A DNA stretch of 64,000 nt from Phreatobacter sp. (GTDB lineage: Bacteria; Pseudomonadota; Alphaproteobacteria; Rhizobiales; Phreatobacteraceae), in contig NZ_JAPZTZ010000017.1 in NCBI RefSeq assembly GCF_027532945.1, positions 1 through 64,000 on the forward strand, read 5' to 3'. Position 1 is the first letter of the stretch. Every line of letters starts with the position of its first letter. Below are positions 1-8,255 of this stretch, in pieces. The notes beneath the pieces are model-generated. The model was not told where the DNA came from and ran no database searches. It saw only the letters and a list, made by a program, of their open reading frames with translations. Both the position numbers and the translations under genes were made by a program.

Positions 1-2
1 TC

Positions 3-128
3 ATCGCGCAGTTGCCGCAATGGTTCGAGCACTACAACACCGTTCACCCGCATAGCGCGCTGGGATATCGTTCCCCGCGCGAGTTCATCAACGAGCGCTC
101 AAGCCGGGAGGCGCTGTCCGGAACTTAA
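3..128 (+). mobile_element. IS3-family transposase (OrfB), C-terminal tail only
   Basis: The frame open at the left edge reads [20 protein letters not shown] followed by GYRSPREF and stops with TAA at 126-128. The [11 protein letters not shown](R)EF signature is the typical end of the rve (DDE integrase) domain of IS3-family OrfB. Only about 41 residues are inside the window, so it cannot be said whether the element is intact to the left. In IS3 elements the right inverted repeat often overlaps the end of orfB and finishes in CA, so the element may end near position 138 (..GGGGCGACAACA). That end is an inference, because the left end is not visible. Confidence 0.85.
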
Positions 129-219
129 GGGGCGACAACACTGCAAGGCAGTCCCGTCTATATCGCAGTGACGACACGTGAATGGCGCCCCGGCGGCGCC
201 GCGACCTGCGAGGACCACC

Positions 220-978
220 ATGAAGAACCCCCTGGACCGTCGGCGCTTCCTCGCGTCGATGATTGCATGTCCGGCCTGCGCCTCTGCGGCTCTCGCCCAG
301 AGCCCGCTGCCACACTGGGAGTATGACGGCGCCCGCGGCGCAGAGAATTGGGGGCAGCTCGACAACAGGTTCCAGGCCTGCGCAGTGGGCAGCCAGCAAT
401 CGCCCATCGACCTGAAGGGCGCTGTCCGAGCCGATGTCGGCGGGCTTGATATCCGGTGGGAACCGCAGCCGTTCGAGGTCGTCAATAACGGCCACACGAT
501 CCAGGCCAATGCGGAGGCCGGGAGCCGCCTGACACTCGGGCGGACCGCTTACGAGCTGAAGCAGTTTCATTTCCACACGCCCAGCGAACACGCATTCGAC
601 GGCAGGAGGACGGCCATGGAGGCTCACTTCGTCCATGCCGCGTCCGATGGCAAGCTGGCCGTGGTCGGCGTGCTGATGACCGCTGGCAAGAAGCACGACG
701 CCTTTGCCGAGATCATGAAGGCCGCGCCGAAGAGGGAAGGGGAGGCCAAGCTTCGCCGGCCGATCAACGCCCGCAGTTTCCTCCCCGAAGCCAGGGAATT
801 CTTCCGCTACGAGGGCTCCCTGACCACGCCGCCCTGTTCCGAGACCGTGAACTGGAACGTCCTCCGCTCCACCATCGAGGTGGCGGCGAGCGACATCGAT
901 ACGTTCAAGGGCCTGTTTCCCATGAACGCCCGCCCGCTGCAGGCGGCAAACCGCCGCTTCCTGCTGCGGAACCGGTAG
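220..978 (+). CDS. cah: alpha-type carbonic anhydrase, exported
   Basis: Catalyses reversible hydration of CO2 to bicarbonate, here probably in the periplasm. The 252-residue product begins MKNPLDRRRFLAS, a Tat-like twin-arginine signal followed by a short hydrophobic stretch, and residues after ASAALAQ look like the mature start. The alpha-CA zinc ligands are visible: His117 and His119 in QFHFHTPSEH and His136 in EAHFVH. The SLTTPPCSE motif typical of the family is near residue 210. The start at 220 is preferred over an in-frame ATG at 181 because it places the signal peptide at the N-terminus and has GAGG just upstream. It lies directly downstream of the IS3 remnant, so the IS may have rearranged its upstream region. 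Confidence 0.93.
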   Translation: MKNPLDRRRFLASMIACPACASAALAQSPLPHWEYDGARGAENWGQLDNRFQACAVGSQQSPIDLKGAVRADVGGLDIRWEPQPFEVVNNGHTIQANAEAGSRLTLGRTAYELKQFHFHTPSEHAFDGRRTAMEAHFVHAASDGKLAVVGVLMTAGKKHDAFAEIMKAAPKREGEAKLRRPINARSFLPEAREFFRYEGSLTTPPCSETVNWNVLRSTIEVAASDIDTFKGLFPMNARPLQAANRRFLLRNR

Positions 979-1113
979 AGCCAGCCGGCCGTCGCACAGC
1001 AGCCCGCCCCTCCCCCATACCAGCAGGGCGCCCGGCAACGGGTGCTGCTTCGAAAACCTTGCCCGGAAGGTTCCCCCAAGGGGCTTTCCCGAGGCCAATA
1101 GAGGAGTGTCCCC

Positions 1114-1332
1114 ATGAGAACGACGCAGGATAACCTCGCCGGGCGGCCCATCCGCCTGGCGGACCGCCAATGCGCCCGCAGCGGCCTCACACAAGCTGCC
1201 ATTTGTCTGGCGCTTGCCCTCGCCCTCGGCGCCTGCTCGGTGTCGCGCGACGCCGCCCGGTCGGCCACCGGGCAGACCTCCGGCCAGGTTGAGCCGAAAG
1301 TGCCGGTCAGGGACTATCCGAGCCAGCACTGA
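1114..1332 (+). CDS. small putative lipoprotein
   Basis: A 72-residue product with an N-terminal basic stretch, a hydrophobic core (residues about 27-40) and the lipobox LALGAC, with the lipidated cysteine at residue 41. The mature part is only about 31 residues and rich in Ser, Arg and Gln, with no recognisable domain. GAGGAG stands about 8 bases before the ATG. It sits alone between the carbonic anhydrase and the two-component system. The function is unknown; it resembles the many short entericidin-like or structural lipoproteins, but this is not a family assignment. Confidence 0.6.
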   Translation: MRTTQDNLAGRPIRLADRQCARSGLTQAAICLALALALGACSVSRDAARSATGQTSGQVEPKVPVRDYPSQH

Positions 1333-1540
1333 TCGGCACGCCCCGGGGCCCCTTTGTCCGGTGGAGGGGCCCGCCGTTGTATGACGTCGAGGATCTTGGC
1401 CGCGGGTGCAACACTGCGAGGGGACCGTAACCAGCCGCCCCCGGCGAAGTCCGGAGATCGACAAAAATCATCGCAGGCGTCATGTGTTTCCGTTAGGGCA
1501 CGTCAGATCGTGCGCCTGACGCGGCACAGGGGCAGCCTTC

Positions 1541-2212
1541 TTGCGTATTCTGGTCATCGAAGACGAAGTGCATATCGCCCGGGACATCCGTGACAGTCTG
1601 GTTGACGCAGGCTATCTGGCGGACCTCGCCCGCGACGGCGAGGACGGGTGGTACCGCGGCGACAGCGAAACCTTCGATGCGGTCGTCCTTGATCTCGGCT
1701 TGCCGGTCCTCGACGGCCTGACCATCCTCAGGCGGTGGCGTCGCTCGGGTCGGATGATGCCCGTGGTTATTCTGACGGCGCGGGACGGCTGGCGCGAAAA
1801 GGTCGATGGTATCGATGCCGGGGCCGATGACTACCTGGTCAAGCCGTTCCAGATGGAGGAATTGCTGGCGCGGATCCGCGCGGTGACCCGGCGCGCGGCC
1901 GGCCACAGCTCGCCGATCCTCTGCCGAGGCGTGCTTGAAGTCGATACGCGGCGCCGGGCCGTCAGCCTCGAAGGACGCGAGGTCGCCATGAGCCCCCTCG
2001 AATACCGGCTGCTCTCCTATCTCATGCACCATCAGGGGCGCGTCGTGTCCCAGGGGGAACTGTCCGAGCACATCTATGACCAGGACGCGGACCACGACTC
2101 CAATGCCATCGAAGTTCTGGTATCCCGCGTCCGCCGAAAGGTAGGCAGCGAACTGATCGAGACACGGCGCGGCCACGGATACATCGTCAGCCAGATCGAG
2201 GGCGCGCCATGA
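1541..2212 (+). CDS. OmpR/PhoB-family response regulator
   Basis: A 223-residue two-domain regulator. The receiver domain (residues 1-115) has the acidic pair E7/D8, the phospho-acceptor Asp51 in VVLDLGLP, Thr79 and Lys101 in LVKPF. The C-terminal part (about 125-220) is the winged-helix effector domain ending in SRVRRKVG and GHGYI. The start is TTG, since no ATG or GTG lies between the preceding stop and the conserved RILVIEDE. It is translationally coupled to the kinase behind it through an ATGA overlap. Overall it resembles PhoP/QseB-type regulators, but the stimulus cannot be told from the sequence. The stretch 1333-1540 in front of it holds no gene. Confidence 0.9.
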   Translation: MRILVIEDEVHIARDIRDSLVDAGYLADLARDGEDGWYRGDSETFDAVVLDLGLPVLDGLTILRRWRRSGRMMPVVILTARDGWREKVDGIDAGADDYLVKPFQMEELLARIRAVTRRAAGHSSPILCRGVLEVDTRRRAVSLEGREVAMSPLEYRLLSYLMHHQGRVVSQGELSEHIYDQDADHDSNAIEVLVSRVRRKVGSELIETRRGHGYIVSQIEGAP

Positions 2213-3570
2213 TCTCGTTGCATCGACGGCTGCTGCTCACGGCAGCCGTCGTGCTCACCGCGGTCTTCGTCCTGATGGCGGGGGTCCTCAACTATGCTTT
2301 CGATCGCGCGGTGCGCGCCCACACCTATGCCGAGCTCGATGACCGCATCGGCGGACTGGCCCGGGGGCTGCACTCCGGTGCCGATGGCGGTCTGTTCCTG
2401 TTGCGGCTGCCGCATGATCCCCGGTTCGATGTGATCGCGGGCGGCCTCTATTGGCAGATCGGCACCGCCGACCGGGTCGTCCTGAGGTCGGGCTCGCTCG
2501 GCGCGCTCGACCTCGCATGGCCGGACATCTGGCCGCAGGTCGGCGGCAAGCGCGTGGCGGTGATGGCCGGGCCACGGGACCAGGAACTGCTCGCGGTGGA
2601 ACGTGCCGTGCCGGTCGAGACCCCATCGGGGCCTTCCGAGGCGCGGATCATGGTCGCCATCGACGATGCGGAGCTGGTCGAGGCCCGCCAGGGCTTCCTC
2701 GCGGCCATTGTCCCTTCCCTGGCCGGGATTCTCATCCTGCTCGTGGCCGGCCTCTGGGGCTTCCTCCGGTTTGGACTGGCGCCGCTGAATCAGCTTCAGG
2801 GGGCGATTGCCGATGTCCGCGCCGGCACCCGGCCAACGATCTCGGGAGAGTTTCCCCGGGAGGTGCAGCCGCTCGTTGATGAAGCCAATGCCCTCATCGC
2901 GGCCCGGGCCAAGGACCTCGTCCAGGCGCGCGCCCGGGCCGGCGATCTCGCCCATGCGATCAAGACGCCGCTGGCTGTGATCGATGTCCATGTCAGGCGG
3001 CTGCGGTCGGAAGGGCAGCTGGACATTGCAGATCCCATCGCCCTCGAACTCTCGCATATGGACGGGGTCGTCCGACGGGAGCTCGCCCGGGCAAGAGCGA
3101 ATATCCACGCCGCAAGCCGGCAGGGGCGGACAGAGGTCGGCCCCATCCTGAAGCGAACCTGCACGGCCTTGTCGAAGGTGGGGCGTGGACGCGAACTCAG
3201 CTTCAACATCGACTGCGACCGGTCCATCGCGGTGCTCATGGACGAGACTGACCTTCTGGAGATCACCGGCAATCTCGTCGAGAACGCGGCCAAATGGGCC
3301 CAATCGGCGATCCGGGTTTCAGCCAGGCGCGGCGACGACGGGTCTGCCCGGCTGGAGGTGACGGACGACGGACCCGGGCTTTCTCCCCAGGACATCATGG
3401 CCGTCCAGGCGCGGGGAGTCCGACTGGACCAGACTGTTCATGGTACCGGCCTCGGCCTCGGGATCGTGCGCGACCTTTGCGATCTCTATGGTGCCGAACT
3501 GCTTCTCGACCGAGCCCCTGCGGGTGGGCTCCGTGCGGTGGTCGCCTTTCCCGCCGAGCGGGTTGCCTGA
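2209..3570 (+). CDS. membrane sensor histidine kinase, partner of the upstream regulator
   Basis: A 453-residue kinase. It has a transmembrane helix at about residues 8-27, a periplasmic sensor part of about 135 residues without a recognised domain, a second transmembrane helix at about 165-188, a HAMP-like linker, and a HisKA domain with phospho-acceptor His249 in GDLAHAIKTPL. The HATPase domain has an N box (LVENAAKWA), G1 (VTDDGPGLS) and G2 (GTGLGLGIV). The ATGA overlap with the response-regulator gene shows they are one operon. The architecture is that of PhoQ/QseC-type kinases. It converges with the next gene, which is on the other strand. Confidence 0.9.
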   Translation: MISLHRRLLLTAAVVLTAVFVLMAGVLNYAFDRAVRAHTYAELDDRIGGLARGLHSGADGGLFLLRLPHDPRFDVIAGGLYWQIGTADRVVLRSGSLGALDLAWPDIWPQVGGKRVAVMAGPRDQELLAVERAVPVETPSGPSEARIMVAIDDAELVEARQGFLAAIVPSLAGILILLVAGLWGFLRFGLAPLNQLQGAIADVRAGTRPTISGEFPREVQPLVDEANALIAARAKDLVQARARAGDLAHAIKTPLAVIDVHVRRLRSEGQLDIADPIALELSHMDGVVRRELARARANIHAASRQGRTEVGPILKRTCTALSKVGRGRELSFNIDCDRSIAVLMDETDLLEITGNLVENAAKWAQSAIRVSARRGDDGSARLEVTDDGPGLSPQDIMAVQARGVRLDQTVHGTGLGLGIVRDLCDLYGAELLLDRAPAGGLRAVVAFPAERVA

Positions 3571-3634
3571 CTTTCGTGTCGGGCTCGGCCTTGCCGGCAG
3601 TCGCAGCAAGCCCTGCAGGACGATCCAAGGTTTC

Positions 3635-5098
3635 TCAGAAGCGTCCGCCGGTGTCGAAGCCGTCACCACCGCCCGACGAACCGCCTGACGAGCCGCCGCC
3701 GCTCCAAGAGCCGCCGGACGAGCTGCCACCGGACGAGCTGCCACCGGACGAGCCTCCGCCCCAGCTACCGCCGCCGCCCCAGCTGCCGCCACCCCAATTG
3801 CCGCCACCCCAGTTGCCATCGTCCTGGCGCTGCCAGCGGCGGCCCTGTTCCATGCGGCCCCAATAGTCGGCGCCGGTGATGACACCGGTGACGAGGCCGC
3901 GCAGCAGGGCGCCGACCACGTCGTTGGAGAAGACCGAGCCATCGGCGTCGTAGCGGCGCTGGCGGAAGCCGTTCGCCACCTGCGAGACCTCGCCCTTGCG
4001 GCGCGACAGCTCGGCGAGCTCGGCCCTCTGCCGTCGCGTGTCGAGCGCAAGCCGCTCCTGCTCGTCGCGCAGGGCGCGGATCCGGCCGACCAAGGCCTCG
4101 TCCTCGGGCGAGGGCGTGCGCAGGGCCTCGGCATAGAGGCGGTCGAGGTCTTCGCGGCGCAGCGCCTCGGCGAGGGTGCCCACGGCCTGGCGGAAACGGT
4201 CGTCCTCGCCGCGGGCGAAGGCGGCCGCCTTGTCGTCGAGGTCCTTGTGCCTTTGCTCGGCGGCGGCGCGGGTGGCGTCGAGCCGTTCCAGCTCGGCATG
4301 GAGCTTGCCGATCTCGGCCTCCGCGGCATCGCCGCCGGTGCCGAGGAAGGCCTCCCGCTCCATGGCCTTCAGCCGCTCGGTTGCCTCCACCGCGGCGGCG
4401 GCGCTGCGGTTGGCATGTTCCCGGAGCCGCTTGGGGATCTCGGTGAGGCGGGCATAGTTTGGACGGGCGTTGTTGTAGTCGACGAGCCTTGCCACCCAGC
4501 CATCGAGCAGCCGGGCGATGTTGCCGGCCTCATAGGCGCCCGTCGCGTAGGACCGGCGCCACAGATACATGAACAGCGCATCGTCCTCGTAGGGCTTGCG
4601 CTTGGCCTCGAGCTCCTCCTCGGCGAGCTTCGCCTTCTTGTCGGCCTCCTCGGCGACCCTGACGAGGCGTTCGGCCTCGGCCTTGCCGGCGAGATAGTCG
4701 GTCTTTGCGGCGAGGCCGATCTGGGCGGCATTGGCCACCGCCTCGCGCTTCTCGGCGGAGTCGTCGAGGCGACGGGTCGCCTGCTGGCGCTCGTCGGCGA
4801 TGCGGTCGATCTCCGCTTCTACCGCGGTGATCTCGGCATCCAGCTTGTTGCGGTCGTTGAGGCGCAGCGCCAGCATGGCGCGCACGTCGGTGGCGAGCTG
4901 GGCGAGCGTGCCGCCGAGCGCCCCGGCCGCATTGAGGCGGAAGGCGGCGAGGCCGCGGAAGGCCTCCGCCTCCTCAGCCCGCGCCTCGGCCACGCGTCGC
5001 GTCGCCGTGTCGAGGCGCGCATTGGCGTCGGCCTCGGCCCGGCGGATTTCGGCGAGGGCGCTCTCGATGCCGCCGAGGGCGGAATGTCCGGGAATCAT
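3635..5098 (-). CDS. coiled-coil protein with Gly/Ser/Trp-rich tail, third gene of a TelA-linked cassette
   Basis: A 487-residue protein of unknown function. Residues about 10-180 and 220-400 are almost entirely Ala/Glu/Arg/Lys-rich helix with heptad character, separated by a more compact aromatic segment (LFMYLWRRSYATGAYEAG). From about residue 415 there is a short VVGALLRGLVTGVITGADYW stretch. The last roughly 60 residues are repeats of WGGG, SWGGG and SGGSS type, which appear in the DNA as a run of short near-tandem repeats at about 3665-3830. No signal peptide is obvious. The start at 5098 is chosen because AGGACGAG precedes it and it lies 11 bases after the stop of the previous gene; a longer upstream frame overlaps that gene and is unlikely. 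It is probably co-transcribed with the two genes before it. Confidence 0.7.
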   Translation of the reverse strand: MIPGHSALGGIESALAEIRRAEADANARLDTATRRVAEARAEEAEAFRGLAAFRLNAAGALGGTLAQLATDVRAMLALRLNDRNKLDAEITAVEAEIDRIADERQQATRRLDDSAEKREAVANAAQIGLAAKTDYLAGKAEAERLVRVAEEADKKAKLAEEELEAKRKPYEDDALFMYLWRRSYATGAYEAGNIARLLDGWVARLVDYNNARPNYARLTEIPKRLREHANRSAAAAVEATERLKAMEREAFLGTGGDAAEAEIGKLHAELERLDATRAAAEQRHKDLDDKAAAFARGEDDRFRQAVGTLAEALRREDLDRLYAEALRTPSPEDEALVGRIRALRDEQERLALDTRRQRAELAELSRRKGEVSQVANGFRQRRYDADGSVFSNDVVGALLRGLVTGVITGADYWGRMEQGRRWQRQDDGNWGGGNWGGGSWGGGGSWGGGSSGGSSSGGSSSGGSWSGGGSSGGSSGGGDGFDTGGRF

Positions 5099-5109
5099 GG
5101 CGGCTCGTC

Positions 5110-6054
5110 CTACCAGTCGAGAATGGCGCCGCCGGGCAGCGCCTCGCGCCAGACCGGTTCGAGCTGCCCGCGGGCCTTGCGGCCGAGGATGGCGTTCTGG
5201 ACGATGCCGTCGTCGCGCTTGTCGGCCTCGACGCGGCGATAGAGGCTCTCGGGAACCCTGACGCCCCACTTGGTTACGGTCCGCGTCGTGCCATCTTCCT
5301 CCGAGGTGACGGGCCTTGCGATGGCCCGACCGTCCCGGCCGATGGCCTCGACGATGACATAGTAGTTCATGGCGCCTGGGTTGCGACGCGGGCGGCGCCA
5401 GACGCCGGTGGATTCGCCGGGGCGTGAGACGATGCGCAGGTCATATTCGAGGCGAAGGTCGTCGCGCAGGGCCTCCAGGGAGGCGACCGCGGCGCGGGCG
5501 GCAGCCGCCTTGCCGTCGCGGGCCGCCGTCTCGCCGTCCATGACGAGGGCCGCGGCGCGCTGGCGCACGGCGTCGGAGCCGGCCTCGCGGGTGATGTCGG
5601 TGGAGAGGCGGGTGATGGCGGCGGGGATGGTCTGGGTCAGCTCGACGCGGGCCGAATAGCCCTCATAGGCAAGCCATCCCGCGCCGATGACGACGGCCGC
5701 GAGGGCGCCGAGGGCCCATTTGCCCCAGCGCTCACGGGTCACGTAGAGCCGGGCGAGCTTCAGCGACAGGCTGTCGCGCGGTGGCTTGTAGGTGAAGCGC
5801 TCCTCGCGCAGCGCCTTGACGCCCTGGCGCAGGATCTCGTCCGGCACCGCGATGCCCTGGCTGCGATAGACGGCGCGCAGGCGCTCGATCAGGTCCTCCT
5901 CACGGTCGCTCTCGGCGAGTTCCCGCTCGGTGATCTTCTGGTCGTGGCGCAGCGTGTCGACGACGTCCATGGCGAGCATGACGTCGTCGAGCTTGGAGGA
6001 CTGCCTCTCGGGCGCCGGGGCGGCCGCGGCGGGAGCGAGAGCGGTATCTGTCAT
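5110..6054 (-). CDS. single-pass membrane protein with cytoplasmic helical N-terminus, middle gene of the TelA-linked cassette
   Basis: A 314-residue protein. Residues 1-20 are Ala/Pro-rich. Residues 21-85 are charged helix with the phrase RAVYRSQGIAVPDEILRQGV, which suggests a conserved cytoplasmic domain. One clear transmembrane helix is at about 112-130 (ALGALAAVVIGAGWLAY). The rest, including TTRTVTKWGVRVPESLYRRV, would lie on the far side of the membrane. GAGGG is 8 bases before the ATG. It sits 54 bases after the TelA-like gene and 11 bases before the coiled-coil gene, so the three form one unit. I recall a family of unknown function (DUF6384-like) with this layout, but cannot confirm the match. 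Confidence 0.75.
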   Translation of the reverse strand: MTDTALAPAAAAPAPERQSSKLDDVMLAMDVVDTLRHDQKITERELAESDREEDLIERLRAVYRSQGIAVPDEILRQGVKALREERFTYKPPRDSLSLKLARLYVTRERWGKWALGALAAVVIGAGWLAYEGYSARVELTQTIPAAITRLSTDITREAGSDAVRQRAAALVMDGETAARDGKAAAARAAVASLEALRDDLRLEYDLRIVSRPGESTGVWRRPRRNPGAMNYYVIVEAIGRDGRAIARPVTSEEDGTTRTVTKWGVRVPESLYRRVEADKRDDGIVQNAILGRKARGQLEPVWREALPGGAILDW

Positions 6055-6108
6055 GAAGCGGACCCTCGGTCAGCGGCGGCGGCAAGGCTGGCGGGCGTCA
6101 GGCCCGCC

Positions 6109-7326
6109 TCACATGCCGAGCGCCGCGCCCTTCTCGGCGAGAGCCGAGAGCCGGCGCTTGCCGTCCTCGACCACGTCGCGGATCTCCTTGGAGTTCTGCG
6201 TCGACTGCTTGCGCATCTCGTAGATGATCTCGCCGGACTTCTCCTGGAACGAGACGACGCTCTCCACCAGCTTCTTCACGGCATCGGCGCGGATGGTCGG
6301 TCCGTAGCCGGCTCGTAAAGCCTCTTCCTGCACCTTGTCGCCGATCTCGGACAGGGTCTCCAGCGACTTGGAGACGCCCTCCTTCATCTCGTTGAGGGTG
6401 CGGGTCGATTCATGCAGGCCCTGCAGGCCGGTGAAGGAGGCCTTCAGCGCGGTCAGCACGGCATCGTTGGTGGAGAAGAAGGAGATGGCCTGGGCATAGA
6501 CGCGCTCCTTGGCGTTCGTCGTCTGCATCAGGCGCGCCATGATGACCTCGGAGGTGTTGTAGCCGATGGTCAGGTTGTCGGAGAGGTCCTTGGCGATCTG
6601 GAAGCGCTTCTCCTCGTCCTGCATCTCGCGCAGCCTGCTGTCGCGGACGAGTTCGAGATTGGCGCGCTCGGCGGGCACCGAGCCGGCATAGGCGGCCACT
6701 GCCTCGGAGGCGGCCTTCAGCTCGGCCTGCTTCTCCTGCAGCTTGGCGTCGGCCTTCTGCAGAACCTCGAGGGCGAGGACCTCGGCCTGTTTCAGCGCGC
6801 CGCGGAAATCGCGATAGGCGTCGAGAATGGTCTGCTCGCGCTGGATCTGGTCCTTGGTGGCGCGGGCGACGTCGAGATAGGTGGTGCGGATGCTGTCGAA
6901 GCGGGTGGCGATGTCGCCGCGGCGCACCTTGGTCCAGACGTTCTCAAGCCGTTCGAAGGTCGAGAGCTTGCCATCGGCGAGCTGGTCGACCATGCGCTTG
7001 GCATCGTCACGGATCGAGTTGAAGCTCTTGGTGATGAGCTCGTAGCGCTCGCCGACCTCCATGCCGGCGACCTGGTTGCGCACCACCTCGTTGAAGACGC
7101 CGACCTGGTTGAGGGTGCGGGCGATCATGGTGACGCGCCCCTCGTCGAGGTCGGAGATCTTCTGCAGCAGCGGGATGATCGGCTGCTCGTCGATCTTGGC
7201 GGGCATGAGCCCGAGATCGCGCAGGACCCCGGTGGCGCGGTCGAGATATTGCATCGCCGAGGGCACGACCGTCGTCGTGGTTCCGGTCGGGGCGGTGGTG
7301 GTGGGCGTCGTCATCACATCGCTCAT
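6109..7326 (-). CDS. TelA-like (toxic anion resistance family) protein
   Basis: A 405-residue, largely helical cytoplasmic protein. After a Thr-rich N-terminus (about 25 residues) it has a long coiled-coil-forming body with segments such as LNEMKEGVSKSLETLSEIGD and NLTIGYNTSEVIMARLMQT. These resemble the TelA/KlaA family linked to tellurite and bacteriocin resistance and, in Firmicutes, encoded beside XpaC. It is the first gene of a three-gene minus-strand cassette with a membrane-anchored helical protein and a Gly-rich coiled-coil protein. The family name describes a phenotype in plasmids and the biochemical role is not known. The family call is from pattern memory and is moderately sure. 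An alternative in-frame ATG lies 12 bases downstream. Confidence 0.65.
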   Translation of the reverse strand: MSDVMTTPTTTAPTGTTTTVVPSAMQYLDRATGVLRDLGLMPAKIDEQPIIPLLQKISDLDEGRVTMIARTLNQVGVFNEVVRNQVAGMEVGERYELITKSFNSIRDDAKRMVDQLADGKLSTFERLENVWTKVRRGDIATRFDSIRTTYLDVARATKDQIQREQTILDAYRDFRGALKQAEVLALEVLQKADAKLQEKQAELKAASEAVAAYAGSVPAERANLELVRDSRLREMQDEEKRFQIAKDLSDNLTIGYNTSEVIMARLMQTTNAKERVYAQAISFFSTNDAVLTALKASFTGLQGLHESTRTLNEMKEGVSKSLETLSEIGDKVQEEALRAGYGPTIRADAVKKLVESVVSFQEKSGEIIYEMRKQSTQNSKEIRDVVEDGKRRLSALAEKGAALGM

Positions 7327-7416
7327 GGGGCCAGAACCGGCCTGACGCCGGCGGCCTCAATGTGATGGCGGCATGTGCCGATGGCAAGACAGCCGCGCGG
7401 CTGCGTCGCGGCTGTT

Positions 7417-8160
7417 TCAGCGGCGGGCGTTGCGGACGATGGTCCCGGCGACCTGCTGGGCCATGCAATCGTGGCCGGCGGCGCTGAGATGAAGGCCGTC
7501 GAAGGCGATCAGGCCGTCGAAGGCTGGGCGGTTCGATTGGGCGAGCTGGAACATGGCCTGGTAGCGCCGGACCACCGGCACGCCGGCCCGCGCGCCCTCG
7601 GAGGCGATGAGCGCGGCGAATTCGCCGGTGCGCGGGCGACCTTCGGCCCAGCGGGAATATTGCGGATCGACCAGCAGGGCGTCGGCATTCGCCGCACGGA
7701 TGGCGGCGAGGCCGGCGGTGATGGTGGCGCGGAAGGCCTCGGCCGAGACGCCGAAATTGGCGTCGTTGGTGCCGAGCTGCCAGACGACGAGGATCGGCTG
7801 ATGCTGGGCGAGCTCGGCCCGCAGGCGGCCCGCCGCGCCCGAGGCGGTCTCGCCGGAGACGCCGGAGACGACGACCTCGACGGTGGTATCGGGCCAGCGC
7901 GCCTTCACCATCGGGCCGAGGCGATGGGCGAAACCGGCTCCGCCCGCGCCGACGCCGGCGGTGGTCGAGGAGCCGATGGCGAGGATGCGCACGGGCTGGC
8001 GGGCCTTGAGGCGCGCTGTCGTGCGCGGCAGCGCGCCGGAGGCCGTCGCCGTGGCGATGGAGGGAACGGTGCAGAGGGCGGAGGCGGGGGATGTGGCGGT
8101 GCCGGCGACCAGGAGCGCGGCGAGGGCGATGCCGAGATGGGGCAGGCGACGACGGAGCAT
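7417..8160 (-). CDS. secreted SGNH/GDSL hydrolase (esterase/lipase-like)
   Basis: A 247-residue protein with a signal peptide (LRRR, hydrophobic core, cleavage after about PASA). Block I is GSSTTAG with the nucleophile Ser64, block III is QLGTND, and block V is DGLHLSAAGH with the catalytic Asp/His. These are the SGNH-family motifs, so it is likely an esterase, acyl-hydrolase or TAP-like thioesterase acting in the periplasm or outside. The gap to the TelA-like gene downstream is 90 bases, so it may not belong to that unit. The substrate is not predictable. Confidence 0.85.
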   Translation of the reverse strand: MLRRRLPHLGIALAALLVAGTATSPASALCTVPSIATATASGALPRTTARLKARQPVRILAIGSSTTAGVGAGGAGFAHRLGPMVKARWPDTTVEVVVSGVSGETASGAAGRLRAELAQHQPILVVWQLGTNDANFGVSAEAFRATITAGLAAIRAANADALLVDPQYSRWAEGRPRTGEFAALIASEGARAGVPVVRRYQAMFQLAQSNRPAFDGLIAFDGLHLSAAGHDCMAQQVAGTIVRNARR

Positions 8161-8255
8161 ACGGGGAACCCCGAAAAAACCTGCTGCGACCGATAGCCGA
8201 GACGGACCGTGTCGGCAATCACGTTGGGGTTGTTTTTGGCCGTTTTCCGCCGTTT

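Noticed and set aside
1354-1593. Plus-strand 79-codon frame before the response regulator
   Set aside because: No ribosome site, Arg/Ser-rich composition typical of shadow frames, and it overlaps the regulator start.
3665-3830. CRISPR- or VNTR-like short repeats
   Set aside because: The repeats are codons for the Gly/Ser/Trp-rich tail of the coiled-coil protein; unit length and spacing are irregular and there are no spacers.
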